Positions 25,519 to 40,093 of a stretch of DNA of 64,000 nt are shown in pieces. The stretch covers positions 744,001 through 808,000 of the forward strand of contig NZ_JANLCM010000002.1 of assembly GCF_024979235.1 (NCBI RefSeq), read 5' to 3'. Each line of letters opens with the position of its first letter. The first letter of the stretch is position 1. The notes under the pieces are model-generated. The model searched no databases. It saw nothing but the letters and a program-made list of their open reading frames with translations, and was not told the origin of the DNA. This DNA comes from Herbiconiux aconitum (GTDB lineage: Bacteria > Actinomycetota > Actinomycetes > Actinomycetales > Microbacteriaceae). A program made the position numbers and the translations under genes.

Positions 25519-26964
25519 CTAGTTGTCGAAGGTGTCCGGCTTCAGCGGGTTGTGCGCCGAACCGATGATGTGCACGCGCATGTCGTTCGTGGTGCCCGAT
25601 ACTCCGGGAGGGGAGCCGGAGATCACGATGACCTTGTCGCCGATCTGCGCGCGGCCGAGGCCGAGCAGCACGTCGTCGACCTGAACCATGAGCTCGTCGG
25701 TGTGGGTCACGCGCGGCGCCAGATAGGACTGTACGCCCCAGCTGAGCGCCATGCGGTTGCGGATGCCGGGCAGCGGCGTGAAGCCGAGGATCGGGATGGT
25801 CGAGCGCAAGCGCGTCATCCGTCGCACCGAATCGCCCGACTCGGTGAACACGCAGAGGAACTTGGCGCCCACGAAGTCGCCCACCTCGGCTGCGGCGAGG
25901 GTGACCGCGCCGCCCTGGGTGCGCGGCTTGGTGCCGAGCGCCGGGATGCGCTCCAGACCGTGGTCTTCGGTCGACTCGATGATGCGTGCCATGGTCTGCA
26001 CGGTGATGACCGGGTATTCGCCGACGCTGGTCTCGCCGGAGAGCATGACCGCGTCGGCACCGTCGAGCACCGCGTTGGCGCAGTCGGATGCTTCGGCGCG
26101 GGTCGGGCGCGGCGACGAGATCATCGACTCCAGCACCTGGGTGGCGACGATGACCGGCTTCGCCATGCGGCGGGACAGCTCGATGGCCCGCTTCTGCACG
26201 ATCGGCACGGCTTCAAGGGGCAGCTCGACGCCGAGGTCACCGCGGGCGACCATGATGCCGTCGAAGGCGTCGATGATCTCTTCGAGGTTGTCGACCGCCT
26301 GCGGCTTCTCGATCTTGGCGATGACCGGAACCTTGCGGCCCTCCTCGGCCATGATCTCCTGCACGAGGTCGACATCGGCGGCATCGCGCACGAACGACAA
26401 CGCGATGAGGTCGGCGCCGAGGCGGAGTCCCCAGCGCAGGTCGGCGATGTCCTTCTCCGACATGGCCGGAACATTCACCGCGACACCGGGCAGGTTGATG
26501 CCCTTGTTGTTGGAGACCGCACCAGGCACCTCGACGCGCGTGGTGACGACCGTTCCGTCGGTCTCGAGCACGCGCAGCGTGACTTTGCCGTCGTCGATCA
26601 GCAACGGGTCGCCGGCCTTGACGTCGTTGGGCAGGCCTTTGAACGTGGTGGAGGAGATCTCCTTGTTGCCGATGATGTCTTCGATGGTGATCTTGAAGAT
26701 GTCACCCTCGGCGAGGTCGTAAGGGCCGTTCTCGAACTTTCCGAGACGGATCTTCGGGCCCTGGAGGTCGACGAGTACCGCGACGGCGCGACCGGAGTCG
26801 TCGGCCGCCTGACGGACGTTGCGGTAGACCTCCTCGTGCACGTCGTAGCTGCCGTGGCTGAGGTTCATCCGCGCGACGTCGACGCCGGCATCGATGATCG
26901 CTCTGATGGTCTCGTAGGTCGACGTTGCCGGACCCAGTGTTGCGACGATTTTCGCGCGTCTCAT
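25519..26964 (-). CDS. pyk: Pyruvate kinase
   Basis: Pyruvate kinase transfers phosphate from phosphoenolpyruvate to ADP in the last step of glycolysis. The 481-residue protein shows VATLGPATSTYETI, the nucleotide-site RMNLSHGSYDVH, the active-site signature VIAKIEKPQAVDNLEEI with its catalytic Lys, ARGDLGVELP, and VMLSGETSVGEYP. Domain C is complete. The ATG at 26964 is preceded by GGAG about 10 nt upstream. The 83-bp leader to gltD contains a long CCACC-rich pyrimidine tract but no clear promoter. The gene ends at a strong hairpin. Confidence 0.97.
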   Translation of the reverse strand: MRRAKIVATLGPATSTYETIRAIIDAGVDVARMNLSHGSYDVHEEVYRNVRQAADDSGRAVAVLVDLQGPKIRLGKFENGPYDLAEGDIFKITIEDIIGNKEISSTTFKGLPNDVKAGDPLLIDDGKVTLRVLETDGTVVTTRVEVPGAVSNNKGINLPGVAVNVPAMSEKDIADLRWGLRLGADLIALSFVRDAADVDLVQEIMAEEGRKVPVIAKIEKPQAVDNLEEIIDAFDGIMVARGDLGVELPLEAVPIVQKRAIELSRRMAKPVIVATQVLESMISSPRPTRAEASDCANAVLDGADAVMLSGETSVGEYPVITVQTMARIIESTEDHGLERIPALGTKPRTQGGAVTLAAAEVGDFVGAKFLCVFTESGDSVRRMTRLRSTIPILGFTPLPGIRNRMALSWGVQSYLAPRVTHTDELMVQVDDVLLGLGRAQIGDKVIVISGSPPGVSGTTNDMRVHIIGSAHNPLKPDTFDN

Positions 26965-27047
26965 CAGTGTGTATTGCTCCGAGTTCTGCGCCGGGGCGCA
27001 TGGGGTGGTGGAGGTGGTGGTGGGTTGGAGTCTGCGGGGCGAGAGTA

Positions 27048-28497
27048 TCAGATCGAGATTGCGCGGTCGGTGGGCTTCACCGGGAACGGCAGGTCGGTCT
27101 CTCCCTCGAGGTAGCGGTCGACAGCGGATGCCGCGGCGCGGCCCTCCGCGATCGCCCAGACGATGAGCGACTGGCCGCGACCGGCGTCGCCGGCCACGAA
27201 GACGCCGGGCGTGGTGCTCTGGTAGTCGCCGTCGCGCTCCACGTTTCCGCGCGGGTCGAAACGGGTGCCGAGCTGGGTGGTGATGTCGTCGGACTCGGCA
27301 CCGGTGAATCCGAGGGCCAGAAGCACCAGGTCGGCCTGGATCTCGCGCTCGGTGCCGGCCTTCGGCACGCGACGGCCGCCCAGGAACTCGGTCTCCGCGA
27401 CGCGGATCGCGCGCACCTCGCCGGACTCGTTCGCAAGGAACTCGACCGTCGAGGCGAGGTAGCTGCGCTCACCGCCCTCTTCGTGGGCGCTCGAGACCTC
27501 GAACAGGGTCGGGAACATCGGCCAGGGCTGGTTCTCGGGGCGCTCGGCCGGCGGCTGCTTGCCGATGGCGAGGTTGGTCACCGAGAGCGCGCCCTGACGG
27601 TGCGCGGTGCCGATGCAGTCCGCTCCGGTGTCGCCACCGCCCAGCACGACCACGTGCTTGCCCTCCGCCGTGATCTGGCCGAGGATGTCGTCGCCGGCGC
27701 CCACCTTGTTCTGCTGAACCAGGTACTCCATGGCGTGGTGCACGCCGTCGAGGTCGCGGCCCGGGATCGGGAGGTCGCGCGGCACGGTCGCGCCGGTGCA
27801 GACGATCACCGCGTCGTAGCGGGCACGCAGGTCGTCCCAGGAGATGTCGACGCCGATCTCGATGCCGGCGCGGAAGCGCGTGCCCTCCGCCATCATCTGG
27901 GTGAGCCGGCCCTCGAGGTGCTTCTTCTCCATCTTGAAGTCCGGGATGCCGTAGCGCAGCAGGCCGCCGATGCGGTCGTCGCGCTCGTACACGGCCACCG
28001 TGTGGCCGGCCCGGGTGAGCTGCTGGGCGGCGGCGAGGCCGGCGGGGCCGGAACCGACCACCGCGATGGTCTTCCCGGTGAGGCGCTCGGGCGGATGCGG
28101 GGTGACCCATCCGTTCGCGAAGGCCTGGTCGATGATCGACACCTCGACCTGCTTGATCGTCACCGGCGGCTGGTTGATGCCGAGAACGCACGACGCCTCG
28201 CACGGCGCCGGGCAGAGCCGGCCCGTGAACTCCGGGAAGTTGTTCGTGGCATGCAGCCGCTCGATGGCCTGGCGGCCCTCGTCGCGCCGGGTGAGGTCGT
28301 TCCACTCCGGGATCAGGTTGCCGAGCGGGCAGCCGTGGTGGCAGAACGGGATGCCGCAGTCCATGCAGCGGCCGGCTTGGCGCCGGGTGGTCGCCGCGTC
28401 GCCCTGCTCGTAGACCTCTTTCCAGTCCATGAGCCGCACGGAAACCGGCCGGCGGGCCGGGAGCTCGCGCTCCTGCGTCTTCAGGAAGCCCTTGGGA

Positions 28498-28505
<8 letters not shown>
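27048..28505 (-). CDS. gltD: Glutamate synthase, small (beta) subunit
   Basis: GltD passes electrons from NADPH through FAD and iron-sulphur clusters to GltB for glutamate synthesis from glutamine and 2-oxoglutarate. It has 485 residues. N-terminal cysteine clusters ([14 protein letters not shown] and CPAPCEASC) bind 4Fe-4S centres. The FAD motif [15 protein letters not shown] and the NADPH motif [12 protein letters not shown] follow, with [18 protein letters not shown] at the end. A GTG start at 28505 overlaps the gltB stop by 8 nt, so the subunits are coupled. Confidence 0.97.
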
Positions 28506-33090
<4,585 letters not shown>

Positions 33091-33223
33091 AGAGAACCGT
33101 CCTCTACGTGTTTCTTAGGGAACTGGGACGCCAATGGCCCAAGGATGTCAGTGTGTGTCCACCGGGATGCTGTCTCCCTGTGGGGGTCCGATGTGTCTGT
33201 GCCGGGTGCTGTATCTGCGCAGA
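33091..33223 (-). promoter_or_regulatory. gltBD leader region
   Basis: This 133-bp gap between lgt and gltB presumably holds the gltBD promoter, but no hexamer pair stands out. AGAGGACGG before the ATG supplies a ribosome site and can pair with the following TTCTCT. I recognise no riboswitch. Confidence 0.35.
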
Positions 33224-34243
33224 CTAGGGCTTCGCTCCGACTTCACTTTTGGCGCTCGGTTCGACTGCCTCGTTCTCGGTAGCCTCGGGAGCTTCCTCGC
33301 CCTCCAGCTCGTCGTCCGAATACGTGTCGGTCGATTCTACCTCAGCGGAAGGCGGAACCCATTCCGCCCCGGGCCGGTAGGGGCTCGGCTCGACGCCGGG
33401 GTGCCGCCGTGACTGCACCAGGATGAGGATGATGCCGGCCAGGATCGCCGCCCAGGCGCCCCACACGTTGGTGCGCACGCCGAGGAAGATCTCACTCGGA
33501 TCGACCCGGATCGTCTCGAACCATGACCGCCCGATGCCGTACCAGATGAGGTAGAAGCCGAACACCTTGCCCCATTGCAGACGGAAGCGCCGTTCGAGCC
33601 AGAGCAGCACGGCGACGCCTGCGAGGTTCCAGATGATCTCGTACAGGAAGGTCGGCTGGAACAGTGTGCCGTCGGCGAGCCCGGTAGGGAAGGCCGGGTT
33701 GTCGGAGGGCACTTCGAGACCCCAGGGAAGCGTGGTGGGCTGGCCGAAGAGCTCCGTGTTGAAGTAGTTGCCGAGCCGCCCGACGGCTTGGGCCACCAGC
33801 ATCGCGGGTGCGAGCGCATCCGCGAAGGTCCAGAAGCGGATGCCGCTCAGTCGGCAGCCGATGAAAGCTCCGACTGCGCCGCCGATGAGCGAGCCGAACA
33901 CGGCGATGCCGCCGTTCCAGATCGCGAACACCTCCCAGAGGTTCGCGCCGTCGTAGAAGTAGTCGCCCGGATGCGTCAGCACGTGGAACACGCGCGCCCC
34001 CACGAAACCGAGCGGCACGGCCCAGATGATGATGTCGAGCACCACCCCGGGCTCCGCGCCCCGCCTGGTGAGCCGACGGGAGGTGATCCAGGTGGCCAGG
34101 ATGATGCCGGCGATCAGGCAGAGCGCGTAGAACCGGATGGGCAGGTTCCACTGACCGAAGAAGGTCAACCCGATGCTCGAGAGCCACTGGGTGAGGTCGA
34201 AGGAACTCACATCGGGGCTGGGGATGCTGAGGGGCACGAACAT
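33224..34243 (-). CDS. lgt: Prolipoprotein diacylglyceryl transferase
   Basis: Lgt attaches diacylglycerol to the lipobox cysteine of preprolipoproteins in the cytoplasmic membrane. The 339-residue protein has about seven hydrophobic segments, the first near residues 37-56. The Lgt signature GRLGNYFNTELFGQPT and the earlier HPGDYFYDGANLWEVFAIW (with the essential Arg region) are present. An acidic cytoplasmic tail (ELEGEEAPEATENEAVEP) follows the last helix. The start lies 9 nt after the trpA stop, but TAGGGT, made from that stop codon, stands 6 nt before the ATG, so lgt may also have its own leaderless transcript. Confidence 0.95.
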   Translation of the reverse strand: MFVPLSIPSPDVSSFDLTQWLSSIGLTFFGQWNLPIRFYALCLIAGIILATWITSRRLTRRGAEPGVVLDIIIWAVPLGFVGARVFHVLTHPGDYFYDGANLWEVFAIWNGGIAVFGSLIGGAVGAFIGCRLSGIRFWTFADALAPAMLVAQAVGRLGNYFNTELFGQPTTLPWGLEVPSDNPAFPTGLADGTLFQPTFLYEIIWNLAGVAVLLWLERRFRLQWGKVFGFYLIWYGIGRSWFETIRVDPSEIFLGVRTNVWGAWAAILAGIILILVQSRRHPGVEPSPYRPGAEWVPPSAEVESTDTYSDDELEGEEAPEATENEAVEPSAKSEVGAKP

Positions 34244-34249
34244 CCCGCT

Positions 34250-34255
34250 ACCCTA
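34250..34255 (-). promoter_or_regulatory. Candidate -10 box of lgt, overlapping trpA stop
   Basis: TAGGGT begins with the TAG stop codon of trpA and is followed by 6 nt and the lgt ATG. If it is real, lgt can be transcribed independently of the trp operon. Confidence 0.4.
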
Positions 34256-35077
34256 CCGGTGCGTGCCCTCGGCCAGTTCTGCGGCGAGGCGCCCGACGGC
34301 CGCGACTCCCCCGTCGGCCAGCGCCTTCACCAGCGCCGATCCGACGATGGCTCCGTCGGCGTAGCTCAAAATCTCGGCGATCTGATCGGGCGTCGAGATG
34401 CCGATGCCGACCGCGAGGCTCTCGCCGCCCTGCTCGCGCAGCCGAGCCACCAGGGTGCGGGCCGCCGCGTCGAGGTCGGCTCGGGCGCCCGTGATGCCCA
34501 TGGTGGAGACGGTGTAGACGAAGCCTCGACTGTTCTCGATGGCGAGACGCAGACGCGCGTCGGTGGAGGTGGGTGCGGCGAGGAACACTCGGTCAAGACC
34601 CGTGCGGTCGCTCGTGGCGAGCCAGTCGGCGCCGGAGTCGACCGTGAGGTCGGGCGTGATGAGCCCCGCCCCACCGGCTGACACGAGGTCGTCGGCGAAG
34701 CGGTCGACGCCGTACTGCAGCACCGGGTTCCAATAGGTCATCAGCAAGACGGGTGCGTCGACGCGGGAGCGGATGCGCTCCACCGCGGTGAAGGCATCCG
34801 TGAGGTGGAAGCCGCCCTGCAGCGACGCGAGGGTCGCGGCCTGGATGACCGGGCCGTCCATCACCGGATCGGAGTAGGGCAAGCCGAGTTCGAGCACGTC
34901 GACGCCGTTCTCCACCAAGGCGACTGCGGCGTCGACACTCGCGTCGAGTGACGGGAAACCCACCGGCAGGTAGCCCACCAAGGCGCCGGCGCGCTCGGCG
35001 TTGGCGGCCGCGATGGTACGGGCGACGGGCGATTCGCGGGTCGCGGGGGCGGCCGCCTCGTGCATCGTGTCGCTCAT
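34253..35077 (-). CDS. trpA: Tryptophan synthase alpha subunit
   Basis: TrpA cleaves indole-3-glycerol phosphate to indole, which is channelled to TrpB. The 274-residue TIM barrel shows [12 protein letters not shown], the catalytic Glu in [18 protein letters not shown] with its Asp, GLITPDLTV, and the phosphate-binding [10 protein letters not shown] and GAIVGSAL. It overlaps trpB by 4 nt. The N-terminus carries about 20 extra Ala-rich residues. It is the last trp gene before lgt, the usual actinobacterial order. Confidence 0.97.
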   Translation of the reverse strand: MSDTMHEAAAPATRESPVARTIAAANAERAGALVGYLPVGFPSLDASVDAAVALVENGVDVLELGLPYSDPVMDGPVIQAATLASLQGGFHLTDAFTAVERIRSRVDAPVLLMTYWNPVLQYGVDRFADDLVSAGGAGLITPDLTVDSGADWLATSDRTGLDRVFLAAPTSTDARLRLAIENSRGFVYTVSTMGITGARADLDAAARTLVARLREQGGESLAVGIGISTPDQIAEILSYADGAIVGSALVKALADGGVAAVGRLAAELAEGTHR

Positions 35078-36303
35078 ACCTTCGCGTTCCCCTGCTCGTC
35101 GAGCACATCGAAGTACCGGCCCGCGGTCTCCACGTCTTTGTCGCCGCGGCCGCTCAACGACACCAGGATCGTGGCGTCGGGGCCGAGCTCACGACCGAGA
35201 TCGATCGTGCCGGCCAGGGCGTGCGCCGATTCGATGGCCGGGATGATGCCTTCCGTGCTGCACATCAGGCGGAAGGCCTGCATCGCCGCCTCGTCGGTGA
35301 TCGGGCGGTAGTTCGCGCGGCCGATCGAGGCGAGCCAGGCGTGCTCGGGGCCGACGCCCGGGTAGTCGAGGCCCGCGGAGATCGAGTGCGAGTCGAGGGT
35401 CTGGCCGTCGGCATCCTGCAGCATATAGCTGCGCGAGCCGTGCAGCACGCCGGGGCGGCCCTTCGTGATGGTGGCCGCGTGCTTGTCGGTGTCGGCACCG
35501 AGACCGGCGGCCTCGTAGCCGTAGAGCCCCACCGAGGTGTCGTCGAGGAAGGCGTGGAAGATTCCGATCGCGTTCGAGCCGCCGCCCACGCACGCGGTCA
35601 CCGCATCCGGAAGCGCGCCGGTGAGGTCGAGCATCTGTTGGCGCGCCTCCTCGCCGATGACCTTGACGAAGTCGCGCACCATCACGGGGAACGGGTGCGG
35701 GCCGGCCACCGTGCCGAGCAGGTAGTGGGTGTTCTCCACGTTCGCCACCCAGTCGCGGAATGCCTCGTTCAGGGCGTCTTTGAGGGTGCGCGTGCCGCTC
35801 GTGACGGGGATGACCTCGGCGCCGAGCAGACGCATCCGGGCCACGTTCAATGCCTGGCGCTCCGTGTCGACCTCGCCCATGTAGACGACGCACTCCATGC
35901 CGAACAAGGCGGCGGCGGTCGCGGTGGCGACGCCGTGCTGCCCGGCACCGGTCTCGGCGATCAGGCGCGACTTACCGATGCGGCGCGCGATGAGGGCCTG
36001 ACCGAGCACGTTGTTGATCTTGTGCGAGCCGGTGTGGTTGAGGTCTTCGCGCTTCAGGATGACGCGGGCGCCGCCGGCATGGCGGGCGAACCGCGGCACC
36101 TCGGTGAGGATCGACGGACGACCGGTGTAGGTGCGGCCGAGAGCGGCGAGCTCCTCGTGGAAGGCCGGATCGAGCTTCGCGAGCTGGTAGGCGTCGGCGA
36201 GCTCGTCGAGCGCGGCGATCAGCGACTCCGGCATGAACCGGCCGCCGAACTCGCCGAAGAACGGGCCCGCCTCGGCGCGGAGGGAGGGGGTGAGATCGGT
36301 CAT
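35074..36303 (-). CDS. trpB: Tryptophan synthase beta subunit
   Basis: TrpB condenses indole with serine using pyridoxal phosphate. The 409-residue protein shows [13 protein letters not shown], the PLP lysine in [26 protein letters not shown], and the phosphate-binding [10 protein letters not shown]. It is a TrpB1-type enzyme, consistent with partnership with TrpA. It overlaps trpC and trpA by 4 nt each, so the three are likely translated as a coupled unit. Confidence 0.98.
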   Translation of the reverse strand: MTDLTPSLRAEAGPFFGEFGGRFMPESLIAALDELADAYQLAKLDPAFHEELAALGRTYTGRPSILTEVPRFARHAGGARVILKREDLNHTGSHKINNVLGQALIARRIGKSRLIAETGAGQHGVATATAAALFGMECVVYMGEVDTERQALNVARMRLLGAEVIPVTSGTRTLKDALNEAFRDWVANVENTHYLLGTVAGPHPFPVMVRDFVKVIGEEARQQMLDLTGALPDAVTACVGGGSNAIGIFHAFLDDTSVGLYGYEAAGLGADTDKHAATITKGRPGVLHGSRSYMLQDADGQTLDSHSISAGLDYPGVGPEHAWLASIGRANYRPITDEAAMQAFRLMCSTEGIIPAIESAHALAGTIDLGRELGPDATILVSLSGRGDKDVETAGRYFDVLDEQGNAKV

Positions 36304-37073
36304 ACGGAGAGGAACTCCTTCAATGTCGCCACCGGGTCGTCGCCCGTGACGAGGGCTTCGCCGACCAGCACCACGTCGGCACCCGACGAACGGTAGTGGG
36401 CAACATCGGCGACGGTCGAGACGGCGGATTCGGCCACCTTGATCGTGCCGGCGGGGATGCGGTCGACCAGGCGACCGAACAGATCGGTGTCGAGCTCGAA
36501 GGTGCTGAGATTGCGGGCGTTGACGCCCACGAGGCGGGCACCGAGATCGACGGCACGTGACACCTCGACGGCGTCGTGGGTCTCCACCAACGGCGTCATG
36601 CCCAGCGAGACCGCGAACTCATGCAGGTGCGTGAGCGTGGGCTGGTCGAGCGCCGCGACGATCAGGAGCACCAGGTCGGCGCCCGCGGCCCGCGCTTCGA
36701 GCACCTGGTACTCGGTGGCGATGAAGTCTTTGCGGAGCACCGGGATGTCGACGGCAGCGCGCACCGCCTCCAGGTCGGCGAGAGAGCCTTTGAACTTGCG
36801 CTGTTCGGTCAGCACGCTGATGGCGCCGGCCCCTCCGGCCGCGTAACGCGCGGCCAGTTCGGCCGGGTCGGCGATGGTGGCGAGGGCGCCGCGCGAGGGA
36901 CTCGCGCGCTTCACCTCGGCGATGATCTTCACCCGCTCGGCGGGCGCGAGGAAGGTGAGGGCATCGAGAGCGGGCGGAGCCGCGGCTGCCGCAGCCTCGA
37001 CCACGTCGAAGCCGCGCGTGGCCTGCCGATCCGCCGCATCCTCGAGCGCTCCGGCTACGAGATCGGCGAGCAC
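36300..37073 (-). CDS. trpC: Indole-3-glycerol phosphate synthase
   Basis: TrpC closes the indole ring from carboxyphenylamino-deoxyribulose phosphate. The 257-residue monofunctional protein shows the catalytic [19 protein letters not shown] with the general-acid lysine, [14 protein letters not shown], and [10 protein letters not shown]. trpF is absent here; in actinobacteria the HisA homologue PriA usually does that job. A GTG start at 37073 has AAGGAG about 12 nt upstream, inside the end of the HGxxPAAW gene. Confidence 0.96.
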   Translation of the reverse strand: MLADLVAGALEDAADRQATRGFDVVEAAAAAAPPALDALTFLAPAERVKIIAEVKRASPSRGALATIADPAELAARYAAGGAGAISVLTEQRKFKGSLADLEAVRAAVDIPVLRKDFIATEYQVLEARAAGADLVLLIVAALDQPTLTHLHEFAVSLGMTPLVETHDAVEVSRAVDLGARLVGVNARNLSTFELDTDLFGRLVDRIPAGTIKVAESAVSTVADVAHYRSSGADVVLVGEALVTGDDPVATLKEFLSV

Positions 37074-37077
37074 GGAG

Positions 37078-37308
37078 TCAGTGCTCCTTGTGCTGAGTGC
37101 GCGACCCGTTGACGCCGTAACCCGCGCGGGCGAGCGCCCAGCCCAGGATGAAGCCGACGAGCGTGAGCCCGGCGGCGGCCCAGACGAGCCACTGCACGTC
37201 GAGAACGAAGGCGACGGTGCCGATCGCGATTCCCACGAGTGCCACGATGACGGCCGTCCATGCGGCGGGAGAGTGGCCTTCGCCTAGTTCTTCAACGTCA
37301 GAGCTCAT
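37078..37308 (-). CDS. HGxxPAAW-family small membrane protein
   Basis: A 76-residue protein with the EGHSPAAWTAV motif that defines this actinobacterial family, followed by two membrane helices (about residues 17-37 and 43-63) and a short basic tail. The function is unknown. It regularly lies in trp operons between trpE and trpC. It ends 4 nt before the trpC start, so it is probably co-translated. The 68-bp gap upstream contains CGGGG/CCCCG (about 37352-37368), a weak hairpin past the neighbouring gene. Confidence 0.85.
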   Translation of the reverse strand: MSSDVEELGEGHSPAAWTAVIVALVGIAIGTVAFVLDVQWLVWAAAGLTLVGFILGWALARAGYGVNGSRTQHKEH

Positions 37309-37376
37309 CGATCGCTTCCTGTCTCACGGGTGGAGGTACGAGGAAAGTCTACCGGGGTCTTGCCCCCGTGTCGGGT

Positions 37377-38171
37377 TCAGCGGGTCGGGTCGGTGCCGTG
37401 CGTCAGGTTGTCCCAATCGTCGACCGCCGCATCCCGGGCCGTCGTCGCGGGAGGCCTCGTCGAGGTGGGCGGAGCAGACGGCGCATCCGCCCTCGTCTCC
37501 GTGGAGTCGACCGGCTCGTCGTCGAAGAAGTCGGCCGGATCGGCGCTGCGCTGCCCGTCGGCGCCCTCGAAGGCGACGGCCTGGTATTTGCGGCTCGCCT
37601 GCGGCCATCGCCGCACGGTGACGATCACGAACACGCCCGCGACGATCATCAGGGCGCCGAGCGCCACGGTCACCGCCGCCCAGGGGGTGGTGGTGCTCAC
37701 GGTCACGAGATCGCGCACCGACTGCGTGCCCGCCACGCCGGTGCTGGTCGTGACGACCGAGGCGCCGGCGGCGACCGGATCGGTCACTGCGCCGACAGCC
37801 GAGGCGAGCACGCTCGCGCCGAGCAGCACCTCGAGCGCTCCGAGCACGATCCGGATGATCGGGCCCGCGATCGCGAGGGCACCGGCCAAGGCGATCCCGG
37901 CGAGGGCGAGAGCCGAGAGCGCAGGCGCAGCCACGGAGCCCGGAACGTCGAGCGTCGCCGCACTGGTGGTGCCGGCCACGATGGTGAGGGTGCCCCAGGA
38001 TTGCGACCAGGCCAGGAAGGTGAGGGCGCTCAGACCGAGCACGGCCAGAATGGCGAGGGCCTTGAGACGCCGCCCGGAGCGGACGGTGTCGGCGCGAGCC
38101 GGGTCGGTGCCGCCCGAGGCGCCTGCAGCACCGGTGTCGCCTGAGGTCGCGCCCGGCGCATCCGTGCTCAT
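37377..38171 (-). CDS. Trp biosynthesis-associated membrane protein
   Basis: A 264-residue protein of the Trp_oprn_chp (TIGR02234) family, found only in actinobacterial trp clusters; its role is not known. After an Ala/Gly/Ser-rich N-terminus there are four hydrophobic helices, near residues 40-57, 83-105, 108-128 and 165-187. FLAWSQSWGTL after the first helix is characteristic. A 75-residue hydrophilic tail follows. Its ATG overlaps the trpE stop by 1 nt. Confidence 0.85.
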   Translation of the reverse strand: MSTDAPGATSGDTGAAGASGGTDPARADTVRSGRRLKALAILAVLGLSALTFLAWSQSWGTLTIVAGTTSAATLDVPGSVAAPALSALALAGIALAGALAIAGPIIRIVLGALEVLLGASVLASAVGAVTDPVAAGASVVTTSTGVAGTQSVRDLVTVSTTTPWAAVTVALGALMIVAGVFVIVTVRRWPQASRKYQAVAFEGADGQRSADPADFFDDEPVDSTETRADAPSAPPTSTRPPATTARDAAVDDWDNLTHGTDPTR

Positions 38172-39703
38172 CAGCGCACTCTCGTCATCGCGTTCGCCAC
38201 CGCCACCGCTCGCAGGGGCGCCGCGGCCTTGTTCTGCGACTCCTGGAACTCGCTCGCCGGGTCGGAGTCGGCCACCAGACCGCCGCCCGCCTGCACGTGC
38301 GCCACGCCGTCACGGATGGTCGCCGTGCGGATCGCGATGGCGAGGTCGGCGTCGCCGCCGAAGCCGAAGTAGCCCACGACTCCCCCGTAGAGACCGCGTT
38401 GGGCGGGCTCCAGGGCGTCGATGATCTCGAGGGCACGCGGCTTCGGCGCGCCCGACAGCGTGCCGGCAGGGAAGGTCGCCCGAAAGACGTCGATCGCGTC
38501 GATTCCGTCGCGCATCTGCCCCTCGACCGACGACACGATGTGCATGATGTGGCTGAACCGCTCCACCCGCATGAACTCGGTGACCTCGACCGAATCGGCC
38601 TCGCACACCTTCAGCAGGTCGTTGCGCGCGAGATCGACGAGCATCAGGTGCTCCGCCTTCTCTTTCTGGTCGCCGAGCAGCTCGTGCTCCAGATCGAGAT
38701 CCTCTTGCGGGGTGGCGCCACGCGGCTTCGAACCGGCGATCGGATGCGTGTGCGCCCGCCCGCGCTCCACCTTCACGAGAGCCTCGGGGCTCGATCCGAC
38801 GATCTCGTACGGCGTTCCGTCGGTGTCGACGAGGCTCAGCAGGTACATGTACGGGCTCGGGTTGAGCGTGCGCAGCGCCCGGTAGACGTCGAGCGGATGC
38901 GCCACCACGTCGAGCTCGAAGCGTTGCGAGACCACGACCTGGAAGATGTCGCCCTCACGGATGTGCTCCTTCGCCACCTCGACGGCGGCGAGGAAGTCAT
39001 CGCGCTCGGTGCGGTGGCGAGGATCGGCGGTGCTGGCGAAATCGACCGTCGCGAGCCACGCCTCGGCCGGCTGGGCGAGCGCATTCTGCAGCTCGTCGAG
39101 GCGCGCCTGAGCGGCTGTCCAGAGCGTGTCGGCATCCGTGCCGTCGTCGGTCAGCACGTTCACCAGCAGTTGCAGCGTGCCGTTGCTGTGGTCGACGACG
39201 ACGATCTCGGAGACGAACGAGAGACCCTGGCTCGGCATCCGGTAGTCGGCCGGTGGCCGGTTCGGCAGACGCTCGATCTGGCGCACCGACTCCCAGCCGA
39301 TGAAGCCCACGAGTCCGCCGGTGAGGGGCGGATGCGTCGCCACGGCCGGCGTCTTCCACAGCTCGTAGAGCGCACTGAGCGCCTCCAACGGGCCGGCGGG
39401 GAGGCCGGCCGGGAAGGCGCGCTCCTCGGGCAGGCCGAGATCGAGCCAGACCGCGTGGTCGTCGTTCTCGGTGAGCACGCCGAAGCTCGAGACGCCGATG
39501 AACGAGAACCTCGACCAGATGCCGCCCTGCTCCGCGGATTCGAGCAGGAAGGTGCCCGGGCGGCCGTCGGCGAGTTTGCGGTAGATGCCTACCGGTGTCT
39601 CCCCGTCGGCGAACAATTCGCGGATCACCGGGATGACCCGGTGACTCGCATGCAGCTGCCCGAACTCGGCACGCGTGGTCGAGTTCTGTGAGGTGGAAGT
39701 CAT
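38171..39703 (-). CDS. trpE: Anthranilate synthase component I
   Basis: TrpE converts chorismate and ammonia to anthranilate and is the feedback-controlled entry to tryptophan synthesis. The 510-residue protein has the tryptophan-binding FLLESAEQ motif near residue 54, and the chorismate-binding core with IAGSKPRGATPQED, DLARNDLLKV, TFPAGTLSGAPK and GLYGGVVGYFGFGGD. The glutaminase partner trpG is not in the window. It begins 15 nt after hisI, so his and trp genes are transcribed together. I found no leader peptide with Trp codons. Confidence 0.97.
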   Translation of the reverse strand: MTSTSQNSTTRAEFGQLHASHRVIPVIRELFADGETPVGIYRKLADGRPGTFLLESAEQGGIWSRFSFIGVSSFGVLTENDDHAVWLDLGLPEERAFPAGLPAGPLEALSALYELWKTPAVATHPPLTGGLVGFIGWESVRQIERLPNRPPADYRMPSQGLSFVSEIVVVDHSNGTLQLLVNVLTDDGTDADTLWTAAQARLDELQNALAQPAEAWLATVDFASTADPRHRTERDDFLAAVEVAKEHIREGDIFQVVVSQRFELDVVAHPLDVYRALRTLNPSPYMYLLSLVDTDGTPYEIVGSSPEALVKVERGRAHTHPIAGSKPRGATPQEDLDLEHELLGDQKEKAEHLMLVDLARNDLLKVCEADSVEVTEFMRVERFSHIMHIVSSVEGQMRDGIDAIDVFRATFPAGTLSGAPKPRALEIIDALEPAQRGLYGGVVGYFGFGGDADLAIAIRTATIRDGVAHVQAGGGLVADSDPASEFQESQNKAAAPLRAVAVANAMTRVR

Positions 39704-39718
39704 GGTCTTACGAGTATT

Positions 39719-40093
39719 TCAGGTCGTGGGCGAACCCACGACCGGCTGCCCCACGACCGGCTCCAACGGGTCGACATCGAAGCAACGGCGGGCCCCCGTG
39801 TGGCAGGCAGCGCCGATCTGGTCGACCTGCACGAGGAGTGTGTCGTCGTCGCAGTCGAAGGCGGCGCTCTTCACGTACTGCACGTTGCCGGAGGTGTCGC
39901 CCTTGCGCCAGAACTCCTGGCGGGAGCGCGACCAGAATGTCACCCGCCCCTCGGTGAGCGTGCGGCGGAGGGCTTCGGCGTTCATGTATCCGAGCATGAG
40001 CACCTCCTTGGTGTCCCATTGCTGGATGATCGCCGGCAGCAGCCCGGCGGAATCGAACGTCGCCCGCTCGAGCACGGCATCCACGTCGTTCAT
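39719..40093 (-). CDS. hisI: Phosphoribosyl-AMP cyclohydrolase
   Basis: HisI opens the adenine ring of phosphoribosyl-AMP, the third step of histidine synthesis. The 124-residue monofunctional enzyme shows [30 protein letters not shown], the metal-binding FDCDDD, and the zinc ligands in ACHTGARRC. It overlaps hisF by 4 nt. HisE is encoded separately in this genome, unlike the fused enterobacterial HisIE. Confidence 0.97.
   Translation of the reverse strand: MNDVDAVLERATFDSAGLLPAIIQQWDTKEVLMLGYMNAEALRRTLTEGRVTFWSRSRQEFWRKGDTSGNVQYVKSAAFDCDDDTLLVQVDQIGAACHTGARRCFDVDPLEPVVGQPVVGSPTT

Noticed and set aside
39704..39718. Tryptophan leader peptide or T-box before trpE
   Set aside because: The hisI-trpE gap is only 15 nt and contains no room for a leader or attenuator.
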